From assembly GCF_900104035.1 (NCBI RefSeq), contig NZ_FNIT01000008.1:62001-126000 (forward strand): 64,000 bases of DNA, in the 5' to 3' direction. The notes under the pieces were generated by a model. The model did no database searches. It saw nothing but the letters and a program-made list of their open reading frames with translations, and was not told the origin of the DNA. This document shows positions 1 through 10,157 of the stretch, piece by piece. Origin of the DNA: Aureimonas jatrophae (lineage in GTDB: Bacteria > Pseudomonadota > Alphaproteobacteria > Rhizobiales > Rhizobiaceae). The stretch's first letter is position 1. Every line of letters starts with the position of its first letter. The position numbers were made by a program, and so were the translations under genes.

Positions 1-490
1 TGCCGAGGATGAGGCGGTTGCCGTCGTTGCCCGGCTCGATGCCGTAGATGCGGTTGTTCAACTGATCCTTGAAGCGCGCGATATCGGCGAAGGTCTTCAG
101 GCCGTCGTTGTAGAGGGTGGTCGGCACCGCCAGCGTGTACTTCGCGCCTTCCAGGTTGGCGCGGATCACCTCGATCGAGCCCTCGTCGCGGTAGGGCTTC
201 AGATCCGCCTCCATGGTCGGCATCCAGTTGCCGAGGAAGACGTCGATGTCCCGGTTCTTCAGCGAGGCGAAGGTGACCGGCAGGGCGAGAACGTCGGTGC
301 GCGGCTCGTATCCGAGCGCCTGGAGGATCACCGACGCCGAAGCCGTGGTCGCCGTGATGTCGGTCCACCCGACATCGGCAAAGCGCACCGCGCGGCAGCT
401 GGCAGGATCGGCGGCCTGGGCCGCGGCCCCGCCCAGCAACGCGGCGGCGAGGGCAAGGGGAAGGGCGCGAGCGAGACGGTTGGCGAGCAT
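1..490 (-). CDS. choX: Choline ABC transporter substrate-binding protein ChoX (C-terminus outside window)
   Basis: This gene is partial: it starts at the ATG at 490-488 and runs off the left edge after 163 codons. The start is followed by a typical Sec signal peptide (two Arg, then an Ala/Leu-rich core, cleavage near AQAA-DP at about residue 26-28). The mature protein opens with SCRAVRFADVGWTDIT and continues with FLGNWMPTME, both characteristic of the glycine-betaine/choline periplasmic binding protein family (OpuAC-like), where the Trp of NWMP helps build the quaternary-ammonium cage. It would deliver choline to the ChoW/ChoV permease and ATPase, expected just beyond the edge. It is divergent from the betaine synthesis genes, so uptake and oxidation share one regulatory region. 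A purine-rich AGAAGGA lies upstream of the ATG. Confidence 0.9.
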   Translation of the reverse strand, partial: MLANRLARALPLALAAALLGGAAAQAADPASCRAVRFADVGWTDITATTASASVILQALGYEPRTDVLALPVTFASLKNRDIDVFLGNWMPTMEADLKPYRDEGSIEVIRANLEGAKYTLAVPTTLYNDGLKTFADIARFKDQLNNRIYGIEPGNDGNRLILG

Positions 491-757
491 GCTGCGAGTG
501 GTCCTTCTGGGCTTCGGAAGGGCGGAAGATACAGGAGCAGGCCGTCGATCGGGTGCACAATCGCACGATCTTCCCGTCATTCGGTGTCGGGAAACGGCAC
601 TTGTCAAGCCGCATCGCTGAACGTTCGTTCGATGCTTGCGCGGGATGGTTATGAGGGCCCTCGCCGTAGGCATCCTGCCCAGGATACGATCAGGACATGG
701 CGAGGTTTCAGGCGCCTTCCGACCCGCTTCCGAAAGCCAGTGCCCTGTCCCGGCGCG

Positions 758-777
758 TTGATTGAACGAACAATCAA
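758..777. promoter_or_regulatory. BetI-type operator palindrome
   Basis: TTGATTG (758-764) and CAATCAA (771-777) form a perfect inverted repeat around a 6-base centre. It lies 41 bases before the betI-betB start and overlaps the -35 box of the best promoter candidate. Position and sequence suit binding by the BetI repressor of the same locus, that is choline-relieved autorepression. Confidence 0.75.
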
Positions 778-790
778 GGAGCGCTACAGT
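762..790 (+). promoter_or_regulatory. Predicted sigma70 promoter of betI-betB
   Basis: TTGAAC (762-767) and TACAGT (785-790) are separated by 17 bases. The -35 hexamer sits inside the palindromic operator, which would explain repression by occlusion. An AGGAGG ribosome site follows at 804-809, correctly spaced from the ATG at 818. Confidence 0.5.
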
Positions 791-817
791 CGGGGTTCCC
801 GCCAGGAGGTTTGAAGC

Positions 818-2920
<2,103 letters not shown>

Positions 2921-2980
2921 AGCCGCGCTGTCCCGGCGACGCGCGGAGCGCGACCGGGAAGCGCCCTGCGGAGCGGTCCC

Positions 2981-4660
2981 ATGGAGATCGAGACCTTCGA
3001 CTACGTCGTTGTGGGCGCCGGCTCGGCGGGCTGCGTGCTCGCCAACCGCCTGTCCGAGGACGGGCGCTCGACCGTGCTTCTTCTTGAATTCGGCGGATCG
3101 GACCGCTCGGTCCTGATCCAGATGCCGAGCGCGCTCTCGATCCCGATGAACATGCGCAAGTACAACTGGGGCTACAGTTCGGAGCCCGAGCCGAACCTCG
3201 GCGGCCGGCGCATGAACGTGCCGCGCGGCAAGGTGCTGGGCGGATCGTCGTCGATCAACGGGATGGTCTACGTGCGCGGCGCACCGGCCGACTTCGACCG
3301 CTGGGAGCACGAGGGAGCGCGGGGCTGGAGCTATGCGCGCGTGCTGCCCTACTTCCGCCGCGCCGAGAACCGGCAGAGCGGCGGCGACGAGTACAGGGGC
3401 GGCGAGGGCGCCCTCCACACCTCCTACGGAACGCTGGAGAACCCGCTCTACCAGGCCTTCGTGGAGGCGGCGGCACAGGCCGGCCACCCGACCAACCTCG
3501 ATATCAACGGCGGATCCCAGGAGGGCTTCGGGCGGATGGACATGACGGTCCACAAAGGCCGGCGCTGGTCCACCGCCAATGCCTATCTACGACCCGCACT
3601 GAGCCGGCCGAACCTCGTGGTGCGCACTGGCGCGCTCGTGGAGCGGGTCGTCCTGGAGGGGCGACGCGCCGCAGGCGTCGCCTACCGCGTTGGAGCGCAG
3701 GCGCACCTGGCACGCGCGAGCCGCGAGGTCGTCCTGTCGGCCGGCTCGATCAACTCGCCCAAGCTCCTGAAGCTGTCGGGCATCGGGCCGGCCGAGGAGC
3801 TGCGCGCGCACGGGATCGCGGTCGCGCACGATCTGCCCGGCGTCGGCGAGAACCTGCAGGATCACCTGGAATTCTACTTCCAGGTCGCCTGCCGCGAGCC
3901 GATCACCCTGTTCCGCTCGACGGGCGCGATCGCCAAGGGGCAGATCGGCGCGCGCTGGCTCCTCACCAAGCGCGGCCTTGGCGCCACCAACCACTTCGAG
4001 AGCTGCGGGTTCATCCGCTCCTCGCCGGACGTGCCCTATCCCGATATCCAGTATCACTTCCTGCCGCTCGCCGTGACCTATGACGGCAAGGGTCTCGCCA
4101 GCGAGCACTCCTTCCAGGCCCATGTCGGGCCGCTGCGCTCGAAGTCGAAGGGCCACGTGCGCCTCGCCTCCAGCGATCCGGCGGCCGCGCCCCGCATCCT
4201 CTTCAACTACATGAGCCATCCCGACGACTGGCGCGAGATGCGCGCCTGCGTGCGCCTGACACGCGAGATCTTCCGCCAGCCCGCCTTCGATCGCTATCGC
4301 GGCCGCGAGATCGCGCCGGGCGAGGGGGTGCAGAGCGACGCCGAGATCGACGCCTTCGTCGAGCGGCACGTGGAGAGCGCGCTCCACCCCTCCTGCACCT
4401 GCCGCATGGGCGATCCGGCCGACCCGATGAGCGTCGTGGACGAGGCGGGCCGCGTCGTCGGCGTCGACGCTCTGCGCGTCGTCGACTCCTCGATCATGCC
4501 CTCGATCACGTCGGGCAACCTCAACGCGCCGACCATCATGCTGGCGGAGAAGCTGAGCGACGCGATCCGCGGCCTCGAGCCGCTGGCCGCGGCGGACGTG
4601 CCCTACCAGCGCGTGCGGTTCGACGCGGCGGATCCGCTGGCTCTTCCGGCGGGGTCCTGA
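2981..4660 (+). CDS. betA: Choline dehydrogenase BetA (GMC oxidoreductase)
   Basis: BetA is an FAD enzyme that oxidises choline to betaine aldehyde, the substrate of the BetB part encoded just upstream. The 559-residue length matches the family. The N-terminal dinucleotide fold is VVVGAGSAGCVLANRL (about residues 9-24), followed by the GMC signature around GKVLGGSSSING (about 87-98). The C-terminal active-site segment ALHPSCTCRMG carries the catalytic His (about residue 469), with SGNLNAPT nearer the C-terminus. It begins 60 bases after betI-betB on the same strand, so one transcript is likely. The ribosome site is weak (a GCGGAG-like stretch). The gene ends at a strong shared terminator. Rhizobial bet operons usually also carry betC (choline sulfatase); it is absent here. 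Confidence 0.95.
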   Translation: MEIETFDYVVVGAGSAGCVLANRLSEDGRSTVLLLEFGGSDRSVLIQMPSALSIPMNMRKYNWGYSSEPEPNLGGRRMNVPRGKVLGGSSSINGMVYVRGAPADFDRWEHEGARGWSYARVLPYFRRAENRQSGGDEYRGGEGALHTSYGTLENPLYQAFVEAAAQAGHPTNLDINGGSQEGFGRMDMTVHKGRRWSTANAYLRPALSRPNLVVRTGALVERVVLEGRRAAGVAYRVGAQAHLARASREVVLSAGSINSPKLLKLSGIGPAEELRAHGIAVAHDLPGVGENLQDHLEFYFQVACREPITLFRSTGAIAKGQIGARWLLTKRGLGATNHFESCGFIRSSPDVPYPDIQYHFLPLAVTYDGKGLASEHSFQAHVGPLRSKSKGHVRLASSDPAAAPRILFNYMSHPDDWREMRACVRLTREIFRQPAFDRYRGREIAPGEGVQSDAEIDAFVERHVESALHPSCTCRMGDPADPMSVVDEAGRVVGVDALRVVDSSIMPSITSGNLNAPTIMLAEKLSDAIRGLEPLAAADVPYQRVRFDAADPLALPAGS

Positions 4661-4664
4661 AACA

Positions 4665-4696
4665 AAAAGGCCCAGCCGTCGCCTGCCGGGCCTTTT
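4665..4696. terminator. Bidirectional rho-independent terminator between betA and yidC
   Basis: AAAAGGCCC (4665-4673) pairs perfectly with GGGCCTTTT (4688-4696) around a 14-base loop. The stem has an A-run on one side and a T-run on the other, so it can end transcripts from both convergent genes. Confidence 0.85.
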
Positions 4697-4715
4697 CCTA
4701 TCGCTTGGCGAGGCG

Positions 4716-6515
4716 TCAGGCCTCTCGCTTGCGCCTTCGGAACGTGTCGCGAAGGTTGTCCCACAGTTCGATCTTGGCGCCGTTGCGCTTCATGATCACC
4801 GCCTGCTGGGTGACCGACAGAAGGTTGTTCCACGTCCAGTAGATCACGAGACCGGCCGGGAACGAGGCCAGCATGAAGGTGAAGATCACCGGCATCCAGG
4901 TGAAGATCACCTGCTGGGCGGGATCGGGCGGCGTCGGGTTGAGCCGCATCTGGATGAACATCGTGATGCCCATGAGGATCGGCCACACGCCCACCATCAG
5001 AAGGTGGGGCAGGGTGATCGGAATCAGGCCGAACAGGTTGAACACCGAGGTCGGATCGGGCGCGGCCAGATCCTGGATCCAGCCGAAGAAGGGCGCATGC
5101 CGCATCTCGATCGTGATGTAGAGGACCTTATAGAGCGCGAAGAAGACCGGGATCTGGATGAGAACGGGCCAGCAGCCCGCCGCCGGGTTGATCTTCTGCT
5201 CCTTGTAGATCCGCATCATCTCCTGCTGCTGCTTCATCCGGTCGTCGGCGTATTTCTCGCGCAGCTCGGTGATCAGCGGCTGCGCGTTCTTCATCTTCGC
5301 CATCGACTTGTAGCTCTTCGAGGCGAGCGGGAAGAAGGCGAGCTTGAGCGTCACCGTGACCAGGAGGATGGCGACGCCGAAGTTGCCGGTGAAGCGGTAG
5401 AGGAAGTCGATGAAGTGGAACATCGGCTCCGTGATGAAGTAGAACCAGCCCCAATCGATCAGCTGACCGAAATGCGGGATGTTCCCGCTTTCCTCGTAGC
5501 TGTTGATGAGGTCGACGACCTTCGCGCCGGCGAAGACGCGCGTCTGGACGTCGAGCGTCGCCCCCGGCTGCACGGTCGCCGGATCGGCCAGGAAGTCGGA
5601 CTGGTAGAAGGCGCGCCCGTCCGAGGCATAGCGGAAACTCGGCTGGAAGGTGCCGGTACCGGTGCCGGGCACCAGCGCCGTCGCCCAATACTTGTCGGTG
5701 ATGCCGAGCCAGCCCGTGTTCACCTTGGGCGGAGAGACGAGCTTGTCCTCCTCGATCGCGTGGTACTTGACCTCCTGAAGTCCCTCCTCGCCGAACACGC
5801 CGAGCAGGCCTTCGAACAGGACGTAGGCGGCTGCGACCTCGGGCTTGTTGAAGCGCACGACGCGGCCGTAGTTCGACAGAGTGACCGGCGCGGTGCCGGC
5901 GTTCTGGATGCTGTCGGCGACCGCGAACATATAGTTCTCGTCGACCGAGACCGTTCGGCGGAAGGTGACGCCCTGACCGTTCGTGTAGGTGAGAGTGACC
6001 GGTGTCTGGGGGGTGAGCGTCGGGCTGCCCTCGGCCTGCCAGACCGTCGACGGCCCGGGAAGGTCGCCCGCGCCCGTGCCGCTATAACCGAACTCGACGA
6101 AGTAGGCGGCCGTCCCGAGCGTCTCGGGCGACAGGAGCACGATCGTGGGCGAGGTGTCGTCCACCGTCTCGTGGTAGCTTTTGAGGCGCAGGTCGTCGAG
6201 CCGCGCACCGGTCAGGTTGATCGAGCCCGACAGTTCGGGCGTGTCGATCGAGACGCGGCCTGTGGCGGCCAGGGCCGCCTCGCGCGATTGTCCGGTGATC
6301 GCGGCCGCATCCGAGAGCGGCACCGTGCTCTCGCGCCCTGCGGGCGAGGTGGCGGGATCCTGCGGCGTGCCGGCCGGCGTCAGGGGGGTCTGAAGCGAGC
6401 CTTGGGTCGCCTGCTCGCTCGCCACCCGCGGGTTCACCACGAGGAACTGCCAGCCCACCAGAACGGCGATGGACAAGACCATCGCGATCACGACATTCCG
6501 GCTGTTTTCCATCAT
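4716..6515 (-). CDS. yidC: Membrane protein insertase YidC
   Basis: YidC inserts and folds inner-membrane proteins, alone or with SecYEG. The 599-residue protein has the Gram-negative architecture. There is an N-terminal transmembrane anchor (about residues 7-27, NVVIAMVLSIAVLVGWQFLVV), then a large periplasmic beta-sandwich domain preceded by a low-complexity Thr/Pro/Ala stretch (about 33-60). The conserved Oxa1/YidC transmembrane core spans about 365-590 and ends in a basic RRRKREA tail that can contact ribosomes. The start ATGATG overlaps the rnpA stop by 4 bases, so the two are translationally coupled. A yidD gene, often found between rnpA and yidC, is absent. Downstream the gene meets betA tail to tail instead of the engB/argB genes often found there. 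Confidence 0.96.
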   Translation of the reverse strand: MMENSRNVVIAMVLSIAVLVGWQFLVVNPRVASEQATQGSLQTPLTPAGTPQDPATSPAGRESTVPLSDAAAITGQSREAALAATGRVSIDTPELSGSINLTGARLDDLRLKSYHETVDDTSPTIVLLSPETLGTAAYFVEFGYSGTGAGDLPGPSTVWQAEGSPTLTPQTPVTLTYTNGQGVTFRRTVSVDENYMFAVADSIQNAGTAPVTLSNYGRVVRFNKPEVAAAYVLFEGLLGVFGEEGLQEVKYHAIEEDKLVSPPKVNTGWLGITDKYWATALVPGTGTGTFQPSFRYASDGRAFYQSDFLADPATVQPGATLDVQTRVFAGAKVVDLINSYEESGNIPHFGQLIDWGWFYFITEPMFHFIDFLYRFTGNFGVAILLVTVTLKLAFFPLASKSYKSMAKMKNAQPLITELREKYADDRMKQQQEMMRIYKEQKINPAAGCWPVLIQIPVFFALYKVLYITIEMRHAPFFGWIQDLAAPDPTSVFNLFGLIPITLPHLLMVGVWPILMGITMFIQMRLNPTPPDPAQQVIFTWMPVIFTFMLASFPAGLVIYWTWNNLLSVTQQAVIMKRNGAKIELWDNLRDTFRRRKREA

Positions 6516-6865
6516 TCGCTTCCAGGGCGCGGGGTTCGGGCGGACGGTTCCGCTAGCTGCGTCTTGCGCACGCGGCGCGCCAGTTCCCTCGACAGCTCGT
6601 CGAAGGGAAGGGTGAGGATCTCGCGACGGGCGACGATCACATAGTCGAAGCCACGGACCATGTCAGCCCCGGCATGGAGGCGGATCGCCTCGCGCAAGCG
6701 CCGACGAATGCGGTTGCGCTCGACCGCGTTGCCGACCTTGCGGGTGATCGTCAGCCCGAAGCGCGGCGGCGCCTCGTCCGGCCGCTTCAAGGCTTCGATC
6801 AGGAAGTGCGGCCCGTTCAGGCGCCGACCTCGTCGAGCCGCTAGGAACTCGGCGCGCGTGCGCAA
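6512..6865 (-). CDS. rnpA: Ribonuclease P protein component
   Basis: This is the protein subunit that assists the RNase P RNA in 5' maturation of tRNAs. The family signature RNRIRRRLREAIRL lies at about residues 50-63, and FGLTITRKVGNAVERNR immediately precedes it. The start is unusual. No ATG is in frame near the beginning, and the TTG at 6865-6863 gives the family-typical RTRAEFLAARRG opening but has no clear Shine-Dalgarno sequence. The frame stays open upstream towards the rpmH stop (6937), so an N-terminal extension from a non-canonical codon (for example an ATT at about 6930) cannot be ruled out. It is translationally coupled to yidC and transcribed from the rpmH promoter. Confidence 0.9.
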   Translation of the reverse strand: MRTRAEFLAARRGRRLNGPHFLIEALKRPDEAPPRFGLTITRKVGNAVERNRIRRRLREAIRLHAGADMVRGFDYVIVARREILTLPFDELSRELARRVRKTQLAEPSARTPRPGSE

Positions 6866-6936
6866 GACCGCGGGACGGGCCGGTCGCGAGGCTTCGACGG
6901 GCTTGAGCTCCGTCCCGGCCTCGTGAGAAATCGTGA

Positions 6937-7071
6937 TCAGGCCGAGAGGCGCTTGCGACCGCGCGCGCGGCGGGCGGCGAGAACCTTGCGGCCGCCGACG
7001 GTCGCCATACGGGAACGGAAGCCGTGGCGGCGCTTGCGGACGAGCTTGGAGGGCTGGTAGGTGCGCTTCAT
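6937..7071 (-). CDS. rpmH: Large ribosomal subunit protein bL34
   Basis: This is a 44-residue ribosomal protein of the 50S subunit, highly basic. It begins [18 protein letters not shown] and contains the invariant R(S/A)RMAT segment. The start is the ATG at 7071-7069, because the homologous region begins exactly there; a longer open frame upstream adds 36 non-conserved residues. It heads the rpmH-rnpA-yidC cluster and lies 123 bases downstream of a strong promoter. Confidence 0.97.
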   Translation of the reverse strand: MKRTYQPSKLVRKRRHGFRSRMATVGGRKVLAARRARGRKRLSA

Positions 7072-7404
7072 CTTGGGTCTTCCCGCCGGTTGCGGGCCTT
7101 GGTTGGGGGTCGCTGAAGGAACTGTTCGTCGCGGACGCACGAAACAGCCGCTCGGGTCACCCCCGAGCGACACGGCCACCGCTCATGGGCCGGCTTATAC
7201 GGAGAGGCGCGGGCCAAAGTCAATTCCCGGCCCTGACGCTCCTAGGAGGCCTGTCCGTTATCCGTAACTGGGATTGCAGGGCACAATCGTCTCGTTCCCG
7301 GGTAGAACCGCGGGCAAGGGACTGTGCGCCAAGCGCCCGCGCGCCCATGTTGAGTCGCATCGGGGACAGGCGGGTGCCGGGCGCTGTCAGGAAAGGGCCT
7401 TGGG
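7072..7404. other. Intergenic region rpmH / sensor kinase
   Basis: This 333-base divergent gap contains the strong rpmH promoter at 7194-7223. Between about 7225 and 7388 no open frame, repeat or RNA structure stands out. A purine-rich AGGAAAGG (7389-7396) is the ribosome site of the kinase gene. Confidence 0.55.
7194..7223 (-). promoter_or_regulatory. Strong sigma70 promoter of rpmH-rnpA-yidC
   Basis: On the minus strand TTGACT (7223-7218) and TATAAG (7199-7194) are separated by 18 bases. This is near consensus and stands out in GC-rich DNA, as expected for a ribosomal-protein promoter. It leaves a leader of roughly 115 bases before rpmH. Confidence 0.75.
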
Positions 7405-8859
7405 TTGAGCGTTGAGACAGAGGGCGGGGGCGAAGGTCAGCTCGGGGCCGCGCCGGCCTTTGCCGATCGCCTGTCAGTGCGCCTCTTCACGGTCACCGTG
7501 CTGGCGGTGATGATCGCGGAGATCATGATCTTCGTACCCTCGGTCGCCGCCTTTCGCCGGGAATGGCTGGAAGCCAAGCTGGAGGCTGTGTCGGTCGCGA
7601 CGCTCGCGGCCAGCTTCGGCGAGGGCGGGTCCCTGCCCACGCCGGCCCAGGAAGCCGAGCTTCTCCATGCGCTCGGCGCCCGCCTCGTCGCGATCCGCGA
7701 GGCCGGCACGACCCGGCTCCTGGCGCGCCAACCCGATCTCGGGCCCGTGGATCGCAAGGTCGACCTCGAAAGCGAGACCACCTTCGAGTCGGTGGCCGAG
7801 TCGTTCGGTGTGCTCCTCTCGGACGGCACAGGCCTCACGCGGCTGGTCGGACCTGTGGGCGACGGGCAGATCCGCGCCGAGATCGTGCTCGACACCGATA
7901 CGCTACGCCGTGCGACCCTGATCTACTCGCGCAACGTCTTTGCGCTGTCGCTGGCGATCGCGAGCTTCACGGGGCTTCTTGTCTTCGGTGCGATCAGCTG
8001 GTTCCTGCTGCGTCCGGTCGGCTCCATGACGCGGGCGATGGTGCGCTTCGGGGCGCGGCCGGAGGATGCGAGCCGCATCATCGTGCCGGGACGCCGGCAG
8101 GACGAACTCGGCCTGGCCCAGCGTGAACTTGCCCGCATGCAGGAAACGCTATCCCGCACGTTGCGCGAACAGCGTCATCTCGCCGACCTGGGCCTCGCCG
8201 TCTCGAAGATCAACCACGACCTGCGCAACATTCTCGCCTCCGCGCAACTCATCTCGGATCGATTGTCGGACCTCCCGGACGCGCAGGTCCAGCGCTTCGC
8301 GCCGGTCCTCATCCGCTCGCTCGATCGCGCACTCGGCTATACGCAATCCGTCCTGGATTACGGACGGGCGACCGAGAAGCGGCCCACCTTGCGCCGCGTC
8401 GCGCTGCGCCGTCTGGTGGACGAGGTGTTCGAGACGCAGCCCGCCGCGCCCGGTCGCGTCGACCTCGTCAACGCCGTTCCGGCCGACATGGAGATCGACG
8501 TCGATCCCGAGCAGTTCTTTCGCGTGCTCGCCAACCTCGTGCGCAACGCGGTTCAGGCCCTGGACGGCGAAACCGACCAGTCCGTGATCCGCCGCGTGCG
8601 GATCGACGCGGAGGAGCGTGCGGGTGGCGAGGCGGTGATCGGTGTCGAGGACACGGGTCCGGGCGTATCAGCCACGGCGCGCGAGAACCTGTTTCGCGCC
8701 TTTCGCGGCTCCACCCGCTCGGGGGGGACGGGACTGGGCCTCGCGATCGCACGCGAGATCATCGAGGCGCATGGTGGTGCGATCCGGCTCGTTGAACGGC
8801 GCGAACCGGGCGCCCGCTTCGAGATCGTCCTGGCACCGCGCGATCCAGGCTCCGCCTGA
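7405..8859 (+). CDS. Membrane sensor histidine kinase (HAMP), orphan
   Basis: A 484-residue inner-membrane kinase. Transmembrane helices lie at about 27-50 and 177-203 and flank a periplasmic sensor of about 125 residues. A HAMP-like linker (about 203-255) follows, then a HisKA domain with the H-box KINHDLRNILASAQ and phospho-accepting His271. The ATPase domain has an N-box (ANLVRNAVQAL), a G1 box (DTGPG) and a G2 box (GGTGLGLAIA). The H-box reads HDLRN rather than the common HELRT, a variant seen in several alphaproteobacterial kinases. The start is TTG with AGGAAAGG upstream. No response regulator is adjacent, so the partner is encoded elsewhere. The stimulus is unknown. Confidence 0.85.
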   Translation: MSVETEGGGEGQLGAAPAFADRLSVRLFTVTVLAVMIAEIMIFVPSVAAFRREWLEAKLEAVSVATLAASFGEGGSLPTPAQEAELLHALGARLVAIREAGTTRLLARQPDLGPVDRKVDLESETTFESVAESFGVLLSDGTGLTRLVGPVGDGQIRAEIVLDTDTLRRATLIYSRNVFALSLAIASFTGLLVFGAISWFLLRPVGSMTRAMVRFGARPEDASRIIVPGRRQDELGLAQRELARMQETLSRTLREQRHLADLGLAVSKINHDLRNILASAQLISDRLSDLPDAQVQRFAPVLIRSLDRALGYTQSVLDYGRATEKRPTLRRVALRRLVDEVFETQPAAPGRVDLVNAVPADMEIDVDPEQFFRVLANLVRNAVQALDGETDQSVIRRVRIDAEERAGGEAVIGVEDTGPGVSATARENLFRAFRGSTRSGGTGLGLAIAREIIEAHGGAIRLVERREPGARFEIVLAPRDPGSA

Positions 8860-9066
8860 AACGCGACCCGCCGGTCCGGCAGGCACCGCTCGCCACGCCC
8901 CTCGCGGAGCGTTCGCGGGACCGGTCCGGTCGTCTCGGATCGGCTGCCGGAGGGCGCAGGTCGCAGGCGTCATCATGGGTTCATTTGCGGGGTTGCATTC
9001 GCGCGGCGAAGCCTTTAGGAACCCCCTCGTGACGGACACACACGGCGACTTCGCCGGTCCTCACCG

Positions 9067-9143
9067 GCGCCCGTAGCTCAGCTGGATAGAGCACCAGACT
9101 ACGAATCTGGGGGTCAGAGGTTCGAATCCTTTCGGGCGCGCCA
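9067..9143 (+). tRNA. tRNA-Arg (anticodon ACG)
   Basis: A 77-base cloverleaf. The acceptor stem GCGCCCG/CGGGCGC closes perfectly. The D-arm is GCTCAGCTGGATAGAGC. The anticodon stem CCAGA/TCTGG encloses the loop CTACGAA, giving anticodon ACG (A34 is normally deaminated to inosine in tRNA-Arg). The T-arm contains GGTTCGAATCC. CCA is encoded at 9141-9143. No duplicated 3' end indicating an integrated element was seen downstream. Confidence 0.97.
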
Positions 9144-9325
9144 TTTCGATCTCGACAATCTGAGACTATTCCCTCGGCGGCAAGCGTGACGCCGCGCATG
9201 CCGAGTTCGTCCGCGCGTCCGGAGCATGCATCGGACGCCGCGCTGCCGTGCTCGACCGCGGATGCGGTTTCCAGTCTGAAGGTGAACACGGCTTTGGCGG
9301 ACCGAGCCCGATCGGGTCAGGCGAA

Positions 9326-10147
9326 TCAGCCAGAGCGGGACGCTTCGATGACGCGACGCAACGCCTGACCGGCGGGGCTCCGCGCGTCGCCTAGAGCGAG
9401 AACCGCCGTCATGTGATCCTCGTCCGGCAGCGTCAGCTGGCGGATGTCGCCATGTTCGGCGGCGAGATGACCGACCAGCCGCGCGGCGTGGTCGTGGAAC
9501 GGTGCGGTTTCACGCTCGCCCACGATCACCGCCACCGCGGCCTCCGTCCGAAGGCGCTGGCGCAACGGCGACCAGGATGCGACCTCCTCGTCGGTGAGCG
9601 CAATCAGATCGCGTAGGAAGGAGTGTTGCAGGGGCGCGAGATCGTAGACGCCGCTGAGAAGCAGCGCCGACCGGACTCGCACGCCGCTCGCTTCGGGATC
9701 CAGCAGCCAGCAGCACAGGTGCGCGCCGGCCGAGTGGCCGCTGACGGACAAGGCCTGCGGGTCACCACCGAAACGGCCGATCTCGGCCGACAGCCAGCGA
9801 ACCGCGCGGCGGACCTGCTCGACGATGGACGCAAGGCGCACCCGCGGCATCAGATCGTAGTCGAGCACGGCCGCGATCGCGCCCGCTTCCACGACCGTAT
9901 CGGCTATGAACGAGAAATCTTCCTTGCCGAACATGCGCCAGTATCCCCCATGCACGAAGACATGCAGAGGGGCCGGGGCGCCGGTGCCGGCCGGCAGGAA
10001 CAGGTCCAGCCGGTCGCCGGGCGATGGGCCAAAGGAAACGTTCAGGACCGCCTGGCGGCGCGAGCGCGTGTCCGCGCTTCGCCGTGCGTAGTCCCGCACG
10101 ATCTCGTCGAAGCGCGGGACGTGGTCCCGTGTGCGAAACGGGTCCAT
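9326..10147 (-). CDS. Alpha/beta hydrolase with HGGYW oxyanion motif
   Basis: A cytoplasmic serine hydrolase of 273 residues. HGGYW (about 66-70) is the oxyanion-hole motif shared with kynurenine formamidase-like and small carboxylesterase enzymes. GHSAG (137-141) holds the nucleophile Ser139, and DEDHMT near the C-terminus supplies the likely catalytic His. It lies 10 bases after the semialdehyde dehydrogenase and is the last gene of that operon. No kynurenine-pathway gene is nearby, so formamidase activity is not favoured. Its position, where the Agrobacterium blc operon carries a lactonase, suggests it opens a lactone or ester whose alcohol end the upstream dehydrogenases oxidise. That role is inferred. 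Confidence 0.75.
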   Translation of the reverse strand: MDPFRTRDHVPRFDEIVRDYARRSADTRSRRQAVLNVSFGPSPGDRLDLFLPAGTGAPAPLHVFVHGGYWRMFGKEDFSFIADTVVEAGAIAAVLDYDLMPRVRLASIVEQVRRAVRWLSAEIGRFGGDPQALSVSGHSAGAHLCCWLLDPEASGVRVRSALLLSGVYDLAPLQHSFLRDLIALTDEEVASWSPLRQRLRTEAAVAVIVGERETAPFHDHAARLVGHLAAEHGDIRQLTLPDEDHMTAVLALGDARSPAGQALRRVIEASRSG

Positions 10148-10157
10148 CGCCGAGACC

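Larger units (their letters stand above)
491..817. other. Divergent regulatory region choX / betIB
   Basis: This 327-base gap lies between the divergent choX and betI-betB starts. Its right half holds the palindromic operator and promoter described separately. The left part (about 491-740) shows no convincing open frame, RNA gene or repeat. Confidence 0.6.

Noticed and set aside
7259-7267. TTATCCGTA resembling a DnaA box near rpmH
   Set aside because: It is a single imperfect match without neighbouring boxes or an AT-rich unwinding element, so an origin is not supported.
9067-9143. tRNA-Arg as an integration site for a genomic island
   Set aside because: No integrase gene and no repeated 3' tRNA segment were seen in the window.
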